Positions 56,427 to 64,000 of a stretch of DNA of 64,000 bases are shown here, piece by piece. A model generated the notes under the pieces. It saw only the letters and a program-made list of their open reading frames with translations, was not told the DNA's origin and made no database searches. This stretch comes from an uncultured Pelagibacteraceae bacterium (GTDB lineage: Bacteria > Pseudomonadota > Alphaproteobacteria > Pelagibacterales > Pelagibacteraceae): positions 35,976-99,975 of the forward strand of contig CACJQQ010000002.1 of assembly GCA_902595625.1 (NCBI GenBank), in the 5' to 3' direction. The first letter of the stretch is position 1. Every line of letters begins with the position of its first letter. The position numbers and the translations under genes are program-made.

Positions 56427-57884
56427 TTACTCGTAATTCTCCTCTATTAATTGATTTAATAATCTTACTCCAAACCCAGTTGCGCCTCTTGAGTTTAATG
56501 CACCTCCATATTTAGAAAAAGCCATTCCGGCTATGTCTAGATGAGCCCAGGGTGTTTTATTTAAAATAAATCTTTGTAAAAATTGAGCGGCAGTTGTTGA
56601 TCCGGCGCCACCAACATAATTTATATTTTGCATATCAGCGTTTTTGGAATTCATTAATTTATCGTAATTTTTATGCAGGGGCATTCTCCATAGTTTTTCC
56701 TCTACTTTTTCTCCAGCTCTTAATAATTGATTAGATAGCTTATCATTATTAGAAAATAATCCTGCATACTCAGATCCCAAACAAACAATTATAGCTCCTG
56801 TCAAGGTTGCTAGATCAACAATAATCTTTGGTCTAAATTTTTTTTCTGTAAAAGTTAATGCGTCAGCTAAAACTAGGCGCCCTTCAGCATCAGTATTTAA
56901 TACCTCGATTGTTTTACCGCTATAAGATTTAACAATATCTCCTGGGCGTTGAGCTACTCCACTTACCATATTTTCAACAAGGCCCACAACACCCACTGCA
57001 TTTATTTTTGCTTTTCTTAATGCCAAGTTTTTCATTAAACCAACTACAGCAGCTGAACCTGCCATATCATAGGTCATGTCTTCCATAAATCTTGCTGGTT
57101 TAAGTGAATAACCGCCTGTGTCAAATGTTACTCCTTTGCCTACAAATGCTAAAGGTTGTGAGTTTTTTTTTGCGCCATTCCACTCCATTGTTACAAGATA
57201 TGATCCTCTGATGCTCCCCATACCAACACCAAGTAAAGCGTTCATACCAAGTTTTTTTAATTTTTTCTTGTCGTAAATTGTAATTTTCAAACCATCTTTT
57301 CTCAATAAGTTAAGCCTTTTCACGTACTCATCGGGATGTAAAACATTACCAGGTTCTGAAACTAAATCCCTTGCATAAAAAGAACCATCTTCTAAAGCTT
57401 TAAATTTAAGTCTATTTTTTACTAATGGTTGATTATTGTTTCCAATTATTTCAATTGAAATTACTCGAGTTTCTTTTTTTGTTTTATATTTAGTAAACTC
57501 GTAAGACTTTAATTTAAGACCATGCAGAAAATGTGCAATGAAATTTTCGTGTTTACCAACCACGCTATCTGAAATTACGAAATATTGATTTTTTTTTCCA
57601 TAGTTTATTCGTCCATGAAATTCAGCACCTAAATTTTCAATATCAAAGCTTTTGATTTCTTTTTTAATTGCAATTAAAATGATTTTTTTTTTTGAGCTTA
57701 ATTCAAAAACTAATAAATTTTTTTTTGTGTCACTTGTTTTAAGTAGATCGTCAATATATTCAAATTCGACTTTAGGTATATATTTTTTGATATTACTTAT
57801 ATTGAATTTCTCATTTACAAATAAAACTAAATTCGATTTGAGATTATTTGGAGATTTATTTGAGTAGCTAATTTTTATAGACAT
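56427..57884 (-). CDS. pepA: Leucyl aminopeptidase (M17)
   Basis: A 485-residue cytosolic metallopeptidase that removes N-terminal residues from peptides. The metal-binding residues are in VGKGVTFDTGGYSLKP, DMTYDMAGSAAV and the signature NTDAEGRLVLADAL. The N-terminal ~170 residues are poorly conserved, as usual in M17. It is divergent from lptF across 136 bases. Many alphaproteobacteria have holC between pepA and ndk; here the two genes are one base apart. Confidence 0.96.
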   Translation of the reverse strand: MSIKISYSNKSPNNLKSNLVLFVNEKFNISNIKKYIPKVEFEYIDDLLKTSDTKKNLLVFELSSKKKIILIAIKKEIKSFDIENLGAEFHGRINYGKKNQYFVISDSVVGKHENFIAHFLHGLKLKSYEFTKYKTKKETRVISIEIIGNNNQPLVKNRLKFKALEDGSFYARDLVSEPGNVLHPDEYVKRLNLLRKDGLKITIYDKKKLKKLGMNALLGVGMGSIRGSYLVTMEWNGAKKNSQPLAFVGKGVTFDTGGYSLKPARFMEDMTYDMAGSAAVVGLMKNLALRKAKINAVGVVGLVENMVSGVAQRPGDIVKSYSGKTIEVLNTDAEGRLVLADALTFTEKKFRPKIIVDLATLTGAIIVCLGSEYAGLFSNNDKLSNQLLRAGEKVEEKLWRMPLHKNYDKLMNSKNADMQNINYVGGAGSTTAAQFLQRFILNKTPWAHLDIAGMAFSKYGGALNSRGATGFGVRLLNQLIEENYE

Positions 57885-57917
57885 AAAATTTAATTCATTT
57901 TTACATGAGTTGATTGG

Positions 57918-57946
57918 TATATATGTACTAAAATATCAAATTTCAA
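57918..57946 (-). promoter_or_regulatory. Candidate pepA-ndk promoter
   Basis: On the minus strand TTGAAA (57941-57946) and TATATA (57918-57923) are separated by 17 bases, about 34 bases before the pepA ATG. TTGAAA matches five and TATATA four of six consensus bases. Competing AT-rich hexamers lie nearby. Confidence 0.35.
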
Positions 57947-58020
57947 CGTCAATATTGTCATTATTCACTCTTTAGTTGAATTTATTATTCGGATGAATTA
58001 ATTATATACAAAATATTCAA

Positions 58021-59142
58021 ATGCATCAAAATAAAATTTTCTATAACTATCTTGTTGAAATTTTAAAGACATTTCTATTGATTCTTTTTGGATTATCTTT
58101 AATTGCTTTGACTATCAGAGCAGTAAATTTTTTGGATTTAATAGTTGAGAACGGGTACCCAACAAGCGTGTACTTTACTTATTCCTTTTTAAACTTATTC
58201 GGTTTAGCTCCAAAATTTATTCCTTTGTCTTTTCTAATAGCAATATTTTTATTTATTTATAAACATTTAGAAAACAGTGAGTTTTTAATTTTATGGACGT
58301 CTGGTGTTAAAAAAATAAAGTTAGTAAATCTATTTTTTGTTTCCTCATTAGCTGTATTAATCTTTTATTTAATTTTTTCAATTTTTTTAACTCCGACTAT
58401 GATGAATAAATCAAGACAGATTTTAGCTCAAGATGAATTTAATTCAATTCTACCTACTTTAAAAACTAAGGAATTTAATGATTCTTTTAAAAATTTAATT
58501 TTTTTTGTTGAAAAAAAAATTGACAATAAGGTACAAAATATTTTTTTACAAGACAACGCTAATTATTTAAAAAAAATAACATCTAATTCTTCAAGCAATC
58601 AAATTACAAATATAATAGCAAAAAGCGGATTAGTAAAAAAAAAGGAGCTTTTTTTATTAAATGGACAAATAATAACTTTTAATAAGGAAAGTAAAAAAAA
58701 TGAAGTTATAAAATTTGATAGCTTAACTTTAAATTTTGCAGATCTTAATACAACTCAAATTAAACAACCTAAGATCCAAGAAACCTCGACAAATATTTTA
58801 ATCAAATGTATTGTTACGAATAAAATTAATAAAAAATTTTGCAATGACGAGTCAAAAAAAGAAATTATACCAAATCTTAATAGGCGCTTATCTCTTCCAT
58901 TCTATATCCCTGTAATTGCCTTACTTAGCTCTTTATTAATTATAAAATCTAAAAAAAAATATTTTAGCAAATCAATAGTTTTTATTTACTGTTTTTCTTT
59001 ATTAATATTAATTGAGTTGTCAATAAAATATACTGGGTTAAGTAACTTGACACAAACTTTATTTTTATTCTTGCCATTTTTATTAATTATATTGTTATAT
59101 ATATTTTTACATCGTTCTTTTTTAAAAGAATTTAAATCATAA
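58021..59142 (+). CDS. lptF: LPS export ABC transporter permease LptF
   Basis: A 373-residue YjgP/YjgQ-family permease. Three N-terminal membrane helices (about 12-120) are followed by a large periplasmic beta-jellyroll domain and three C-terminal helices (about 290-365). With LptG and LptB it extracts LPS from the inner membrane. It overlaps lptG by one base (TAATG type). It is the first gene of lptF-lptG-lptD-surA-pdxA. Confidence 0.93.
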   Translation: MHQNKIFYNYLVEILKTFLLILFGLSLIALTIRAVNFLDLIVENGYPTSVYFTYSFLNLFGLAPKFIPLSFLIAIFLFIYKHLENSEFLILWTSGVKKIKLVNLFFVSSLAVLIFYLIFSIFLTPTMMNKSRQILAQDEFNSILPTLKTKEFNDSFKNLIFFVEKKIDNKVQNIFLQDNANYLKKITSNSSSNQITNIIAKSGLVKKKELFLLNGQIITFNKESKKNEVIKFDSLTLNFADLNTTQIKQPKIQETSTNILIKCIVTNKINKKFCNDESKKEIIPNLNRRLSLPFYIPVIALLSSLLIIKSKKKYFSKSIVFIYCFSLLILIELSIKYTGLSNLTQTLFLFLPFLLIILLYIFLHRSFLKEFKS

Positions 59143-60230
59143 TGAATAATATTTTACTTAACTACATTTTAAAGAATTTTTTAAAAAATTTTTTTATTGT
59201 TACGTTAATATTTTATTCATTTGGAATGATATTAAATTTATTTGAAGAAGTAGAATTTTTTAAAAATCTTAATGTTCCTTTTGCAACGCCTTTTATAATG
59301 ACAAGTATTTTTATACCGAGTATGATAATAAACATTCTTCCTTTTATAATTTTTATATCTAGTATCTGGTTTATTTTAAAAATAAAGGATAATAAAGATT
59401 TTTTAACTCTAAAAGTTTTTGGTTATTCAAGCTTTAAAATGTTTTTCGTTCTTGCAATAACCGCTTTCCTACTTGGATGGTTTATATTATTTTTTGTAAA
59501 TCCAATTACATCATCTTTGTCAAAATATTATGAAAAAACAAAATCTAAATATTCAAAAGATATAGATCATCTAATTACTTTTAATTCTTCAGGCCTTTGG
59601 ATCAAAGAAAATTTCGATAATAGACAAAGAATAATTTCGGGTTCAAAAATTGATGGAAAAAATTTAATTGATGTAACTATTCTGCACTATGATGAAAATT
59701 CTAATTTACTTGAAAAAATTTTGGCGAAGACTGCTGATATTGAGAACAGTGAGTGGATACTAAAAGACGTTCAAATTTACTCTCCTGAAAATGGAATTTT
59801 TAAAAGCTCATCAATTGATGATTTAAATATCAAGTCTAATTACAATCTTCATAAAATTAATAATCTATTTAAGAATTTTGATACTTTATCATTTGTAGAC
59901 TTAATTTTTAATTTTCAAAAATTAGTTGATAATGGTTATAGTGAAAAGTTCTTAAATAAAAGTTTCCATACAATGTTAATTCTTCCTTTCTTTTTAATGG
60001 TTATGACAGGAATTGCGTCAATATTCACAATGAATAGCTTAGAAAGATCTAATAATTTGAAGATTATAAGTTTTGGTCTAATCTCTACTGCAGCAACATT
60101 TTATTTTAAGGATCTTTCGATTGCCTTAGGTCAAACTGAACGTATACCTTTAATTTTATCTGTATGGGCACCAATTATTGTTTTAAGCTTAATTATGATT
60201 GTAGGAGTGTTACAAATTAATGAGAAATAG
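59142..60230 (+). CDS. lptG: LPS export ABC transporter permease LptG
   Basis: A 362-residue partner of LptF with the same layout: three helices up to about residue 125, a periplasmic domain and three C-terminal helices after about 275. The segment LPFIIFISSIWFILKIKDNKDFLTLKVFGYSSFKM is typical of LptG. It overlaps lptD by 11 bases. No lptB gene is in the window; it must be elsewhere. Confidence 0.92.
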   Translation: MNNILLNYILKNFLKNFFIVTLIFYSFGMILNLFEEVEFFKNLNVPFATPFIMTSIFIPSMIINILPFIIFISSIWFILKIKDNKDFLTLKVFGYSSFKMFFVLAITAFLLGWFILFFVNPITSSLSKYYEKTKSKYSKDIDHLITFNSSGLWIKENFDNRQRIISGSKIDGKNLIDVTILHYDENSNLLEKILAKTADIENSEWILKDVQIYSPENGIFKSSSIDDLNIKSNYNLHKINNLFKNFDTLSFVDLIFNFQKLVDNGYSEKFLNKSFHTMLILPFFLMVMTGIASIFTMNSLERSNNLKIISFGLISTAATFYFKDLSIALGQTERIPLILSVWAPIIVLSLIMIVGVLQINEK

Positions 60231-62625
60231 ATTTTTTTTTGTATTTTTTTTCTTTTTTTTTTCTAGCAATCTTTATGCAGAAAATTTGAAAATACAATCT
60301 AAAAATATATCAATTGAAAAAGATAATAAAGTTTCAATTTTTGAGGGAGAGGTATTAGTTAAAACAGAAGATGGCAACACAATTAATAGTGACTATGCTA
60401 AGTACAATAAAGAACGTGGTTTAATTGAATTAAGGACAAATGTTCGAGCAAAAGATAAGGAAAACAATATTATAAAAGCTGAATATGCAGAATACAATGA
60501 GGCAACTAAGATTCTAAAAACTAAAGGTCCAACTACAATTACTACTTCAGAAAATTATTTAATTAAAGGCAGAGATATAACTTTTGATAATAAATTAAAA
60601 TTTATTAATTCCAAAGAAAAGACAGTTGTAGAAGATATAGATAAAAATAAAATTTATATGGAGAACTTTGAATATTTAATAAATGATAACATTTTTAAAT
60701 CTATCGGCTTCATTAACGTAGAAGATAATTTAGATAATTCCTATGAATTTTCACAGATTTATATTGATACAAAGAAAAAAGAGATTTTAGGTACAGATAT
60801 AAAAGTGAATTTAAATTCAGAAGACTTTAAAGTAAATAAAGATAATCAACCAAGGATTCTAGCTAATACTGCTCAAATTAATGAAGAAAACAAAACATTT
60901 GGAAAGAGTATTTTTACGCTTTGCAACTACAGGCCTAATGAAAAATGTCCTCCTTGGACGATCCAAGCATCCAAAATGCTCCATGATAGTAAAAAGAAAA
61001 CGATTTATTATAATAATGCCCTAATAAAAGTTTATGATATTCCTATATTTTATTTACCAAGATTATCACATCCGGATCCAAGTGTTGATAGAAGAAGTGG
61101 TTTTTTAATTCCTAGATACTCAGACACTAAAAATTTAGGTTCAGGGATTTCAATACCTTATTTTTTTGCAATAGATAAAGATAAAGATTTAACTTTAACA
61201 AGTAATTTTTATTTCAATGAAAATCCATTGTTTAAAGGCGAATACCGCCAGGCTTTTAAGAATTCAAATTTAACTTTAGACATGGGATACACCGAGGGAT
61301 ACAAAAAAAATAGTGCAACCAAAAAAGAGGGCGATAAATCTCATTTTTTTTCTAATTTTATATCTACGTTTAAAGGTAAAAATAATTCTGAAAACATTTT
61401 TAAATTTCAATCTCAAAGCGTTTCTGAGGATAAATATCTAAAATTATATAGATTAAAATCTGATTTGATTGATTATAATCAAGATATTCTTGAAAATTAT
61501 TTGGACTTTTCTCATGAAAATGAAAATTTTTTTCTTAGCACAAATTTCACAATATATGAAAATCTAAAAGATAATTATAATGATAAATATGAATATATCT
61601 ATCCAGAGATATTATTTGACAAAAGTTTATTTCAAAATGATACGCTTGGAAGTTTAGATCTTCAAAGTAATTTAAGAGTTAACAATTATGATACAAATAA
61701 AACTTCTAAATTATTAATAAATGATTTTAATTGGAAATTAGATGAGCACTTATTCAATTCTGGAATTAGAGGAAGCTTAATTGGTAAATTTAAAAACGTA
61801 AACTATGAGACGAAAAATATTGAGTCCTTTAAGGAGGATACAACAAATGAATTATTTGGTGCAATCGGTTATCTAGCAGAAATAGACTTAATTAAAAAAA
61901 ACCTGTCTACATTTTCTGAGAGTCTGCTATCTCCTAAAATTTTATTTCGCCACTCTCCAGGCAATATGAGAAAACAAAACGATGGACCAGTACTAAATGC
62001 TCAAAATGCCTTCTCTTTGGATAGATTAAGTAATAATGAAATTTTAGAAACAGGGCTAAGCGCTACAATAGGATTTGACTATGAAAAGAAAAATAAAAGT
62101 AAAAGCCATTCTCTCTCGGTTGCACAAATTTTTAATCAAAAAGAGAATAAAAAAATGGCATCTAAAACTAGTCTAGATGAAAAAGCATCTGATTTGGTTG
62201 GTGAATATAAGTATAAATTAAATGAGAATATAAATTTTGATTATAATTTTAATATAGATCAAAATTATAAGGATATTAATTACAATAATATTGTGTCCTC
62301 ACTTAATTTCAATCCCATCAAACTTGATTTTAATTATGTTCAAGAGAAAAAACACATAGGAGATAAAGAATTTGTAAAATCTAAAATAAGCTACGATAAA
62401 GGTGATCAAACTAAATTATCTTTTGAAGTTAAAAGAAATTTAATAACAAATTCAGCTGAATTTTATGAATTAGGCTATGAATACTATAATGACTGTTTAA
62501 GGGCTGGATTAGTTTATAGGCGAGAGTTTTATAATGACTCTGAATTAGAGTCGGAGAATGCACTTATGTTTAAAATTACTTTAATCCCATTTGGAGATGT
62601 TGATACTCCCGCTATAAATAAATAA
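60220..62625 (+). CDS. lptD: LPS-assembly protein LptD
   Basis: An 801-residue outer-membrane protein that inserts LPS. The signal peptide is a near-pure phenylalanine run before YAEN. The N-terminal OstA/LptA-like beta domain spans about 24-220 (FEGEVLVKTEDGNTINSDYAKYN). The conserved DIPIFYLPRLSHPDPSVDRRSGFLIP follows, then a beta-barrel to the end. It has three cysteines: C about 226, C about 234 and one near the C-terminus (YYNDCLRAG), so any disulfide pattern differs from E. coli. Confidence 0.93.
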   Translation: MRNRFFFVFFFFFFSSNLYAENLKIQSKNISIEKDNKVSIFEGEVLVKTEDGNTINSDYAKYNKERGLIELRTNVRAKDKENNIIKAEYAEYNEATKILKTKGPTTITTSENYLIKGRDITFDNKLKFINSKEKTVVEDIDKNKIYMENFEYLINDNIFKSIGFINVEDNLDNSYEFSQIYIDTKKKEILGTDIKVNLNSEDFKVNKDNQPRILANTAQINEENKTFGKSIFTLCNYRPNEKCPPWTIQASKMLHDSKKKTIYYNNALIKVYDIPIFYLPRLSHPDPSVDRRSGFLIPRYSDTKNLGSGISIPYFFAIDKDKDLTLTSNFYFNENPLFKGEYRQAFKNSNLTLDMGYTEGYKKNSATKKEGDKSHFFSNFISTFKGKNNSENIFKFQSQSVSEDKYLKLYRLKSDLIDYNQDILENYLDFSHENENFFLSTNFTIYENLKDNYNDKYEYIYPEILFDKSLFQNDTLGSLDLQSNLRVNNYDTNKTSKLLINDFNWKLDEHLFNSGIRGSLIGKFKNVNYETKNIESFKEDTTNELFGAIGYLAEIDLIKKNLSTFSESLLSPKILFRHSPGNMRKQNDGPVLNAQNAFSLDRLSNNEILETGLSATIGFDYEKKNKSKSHSLSVAQIFNQKENKKMASKTSLDEKASDLVGEYKYKLNENINFDYNFNIDQNYKDINYNNIVSSLNFNPIKLDFNYVQEKKHIGDKEFVKSKISYDKGDQTKLSFEVKRNLITNSAEFYELGYEYYNDCLRAGLVYRREFYNDSELESENALMFKITLIPFGDVDTPAINK

Positions 62626-63546
62626 ATGAATCGTTTAATTTATACAATTTTTTTTTTTCTAGTTTTTCTAAAATTTGATTATCTTTCAAGTATTGAAAAT
62701 AGAATAATAGTTAAAGTTAATAACGAAATTATAACTTCATATGATTTAAAGCAAACTATCTTAACAACTTTAGTTTTAGCTAACCAGGAAATTAATCAGG
62801 AAATTGTAAATCAATCAAAGTCGAGGGCTTTAAAAGCTTTAATTAACTCAATTTTAAAAAAAAATGAAACAAATAAGTTTAATTTAACTGTAAGTGAAAT
62901 AGAATTTAATAATCAATTAACCAAAATTTCTGGGGGAGATATAGAAAAGTTTAAAAAAAAATTTGAAATCAACAATTTAAATTTTGACTTATATGCAGAC
63001 AAACTTAAGACTGAATTAAAATGGCGAAAACTTATTTTTAGTATTTATCAAGAAAAGGTCAAAATCAATGAAAAAGAAATTGAGACTGAGTTAGCAAAAA
63101 TGAAAAAAGACAGAAAGAAAGTGGAATATAAAATTTCTGAAATATTATTAAATTTTAATGATGATCAAGAAAAAGAAAATATTATAAAAAAAATAAATGA
63201 TCAAATTTCTAAGATTGGCTTTGAAGATACGGCCACAAAATTTAGTGAATCCACTTCGGCGATTGATAAAGGAGACTTAGGCTGGGTTGACTCTAATGGC
63301 TTTACAGAAAAAATTAGTAAATCAATAATCAAATTAAAGATAAATGAAGTATCTGAGCCAATACTAATTGGAAATTCTATACTTTTTATTAAATTAAAAG
63401 ATAAAAAAACTACTCAAATCTTAGATGAGCAAGCTAAAGATTTAAAAAATAAAATTATAAACTCTAAAAAAAATGAACTTTTTAATTTGTATTCTACTAG
63501 TCATCTTTCTAGAATTAGAAATAATTCATCTATTCAATACCAATGA
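62626..63546 (+). CDS. surA: SurA-like periplasmic peptidyl-prolyl isomerase
   Basis: A 306-residue secreted chaperone for outer-membrane proteins. A hydrophobic signal segment is at the N-terminus, then a SurA_N helical region (about 25-150) and a single parvulin domain (VEYKISEILLNF to NSILFIKLKDKK, about 165-270), shorter than E. coli SurA with two parvulin repeats. It starts right after lptD, whose product needs such chaperones, and overlaps pdxA by four bases. Confidence 0.88.
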   Translation: MNRLIYTIFFFLVFLKFDYLSSIENRIIVKVNNEIITSYDLKQTILTTLVLANQEINQEIVNQSKSRALKALINSILKKNETNKFNLTVSEIEFNNQLTKISGGDIEKFKKKFEINNLNFDLYADKLKTELKWRKLIFSIYQEKVKINEKEIETELAKMKKDRKKVEYKISEILLNFNDDQEKENIIKKINDQISKIGFEDTATKFSESTSAIDKGDLGWVDSNGFTEKISKSIIKLKINEVSEPILIGNSILFIKLKDKKTTQILDEQAKDLKNKIINSKKNELFNLYSTSHLSRIRNNSSIQYQ

Positions 63547-64000
63547 AGAAAAAAATTTTAATAATCGGGGGTGACCCTAATAGTATAAATTCTGAAATAA
63601 TTTTTAAAAGTTGGAAAAAAATAAATAACTCTATAAAAAAAAGGATATATTTTGTTTCAAATTATAATTTAATTCAAGATCAATTAAAAAAATTAAATTT
63701 TTCAATTAAATTAAAAAAAGTAGTATCACATAAAGAAAACCTTAAAGAAAACGATTTAAAAATAATTGATGTACCTATCACTTACAAAAATCCATTTAAT
63801 GTACCAAAAAAAAATTCGTCAAAATTTGTATTAAAGTCTATTAATTTAGCCCACCAACTATGTGTTGAAAATAAAGATTTAGTAGGATTAATCAATTGTC
63901 CAACTGATAAAACTCTTTTAAATAAAAAAGAGATGGGAGTTACAGAATATTTAGCATCACGAAGTAATATAAATGATAACTCGGAAGTTATGCTTTTGAA
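63543..64000 (+). CDS. pdxA: 4-hydroxythreonine-4-phosphate dehydrogenase, N-terminal part (partial)
   Basis: The first about 152 codons of a gene that continues past the right edge. It starts MKKKILIIGGDPNSINSEII, a divergent form of the PdxA opening GDPxGIGPE. It continues to LINCPTDKTLLNK and EMGVTEYLASR, matching the substrate-binding segments TAPxNK and HTEFLA. PdxA makes a pyridoxine precursor (vitamin B6). The call rests mainly on position after surA and on these segments. The loss of usual residues in the first motif makes the enzyme worth checking. Confidence 0.75.
   Translation, partial: MKKKILIIGGDPNSINSEIIFKSWKKINNSIKKRIYFVSNYNLIQDQLKKLNFSIKLKKVVSHKENLKENDLKIIDVPITYKNPFNVPKKNSSKFVLKSINLAHQLCVENKDLVGLINCPTDKTLLNKKEMGVTEYLASRSNINDNSEVMLL

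Noticed and set aside
1..64000. CRISPR arrays, insertion sequences, prophage or rRNA genes
   Set aside because: I saw no regularly spaced repeats, transposase, phage or rRNA sequence; the gene order is all core housekeeping.

Overview
The window is an AT-rich, extremely compact stretch of an alphaproteobacterial chromosome. Gene content, gene order and the lysine/asparagine/isoleucine-rich proteins all point to the marine SAR11 clade (Pelagibacterales). This assignment is inferred from recognised protein families and conserved neighbourhoods, not from a database search. There are no insertion sequences, prophage genes, CRISPR arrays or gene-free stretches over 300 bases. Many neighbouring genes overlap by 1-17 bases.

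Layout. Positions 1-15267 (minus strand) carry the complete 14-gene respiratory complex I operon nuoA to nuoN, followed by birA, coaX and the first codons of an RNase J gene. Upstream are tandem tRNA-Val and tRNA-Asp genes. Positions 15695-19705 hold a small zinc-ribbon membrane protein, an unusual three-domain sugar-modifying fusion protein and a divergent family 17 glycosyltransferase. Positions 19716-27557 (minus) hold a proteostasis block, tig-clpP-clpX-lon, preceded by tRNA-Leu, a WecA/MraY-type sugar-phosphate transferase and an EamA permease. Position 27676 starts glnA. Positions 29079-35194 (minus) are an Rrf2 regulator and a full SUF iron-sulfur operon (sufB, C, D, S, U, T, A). Positions 35327-44008 hold an alpha/beta hydrolase, anmK, tyrS, an AsmA-like protein, prfB (which needs a programmed +1 frameshift) and mrcA. 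Positions 44154-50933 hold an RNase E/G without a zinc link, thiG-thiS, aroQ-accB-accC, a DUF2155 protein, the complex I assembly protein NDUFA12 and a free-standing domain related to the end of B12-dependent ribonucleotide reductase. Positions 50930-57884 hold aspS, hdaA, a DUF2066 protein, purM-purN, ndk and pepA. The window ends with the outer-membrane assembly operon lptF-lptG-lptD-surA-pdxA.

How the parts connect. SufBCDSUTA would supply the many Fe-S clusters of NuoB, E, F, G and I. NDUFA12 would help assemble the same complex. BirA would attach biotin to AccB, the partner of AccC. LptFGD and SurA build the outer membrane, whose glycans may be decorated by the fusion protein and GT17.

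The most notable items are the isomerase/epimerase/methyltransferase fusion, the free-standing TSCPD-like protein, the cysteine-free RNase E/G, the tRNA-Leu gene ending 7 bases before the tig start codon, a near-perfect palindrome in front of the Rrf2-suf operon, and six convergent gene pairs whose two stop codons share the same four bases. I did not find a clearly new multi-gene system; most of the window is core housekeeping.
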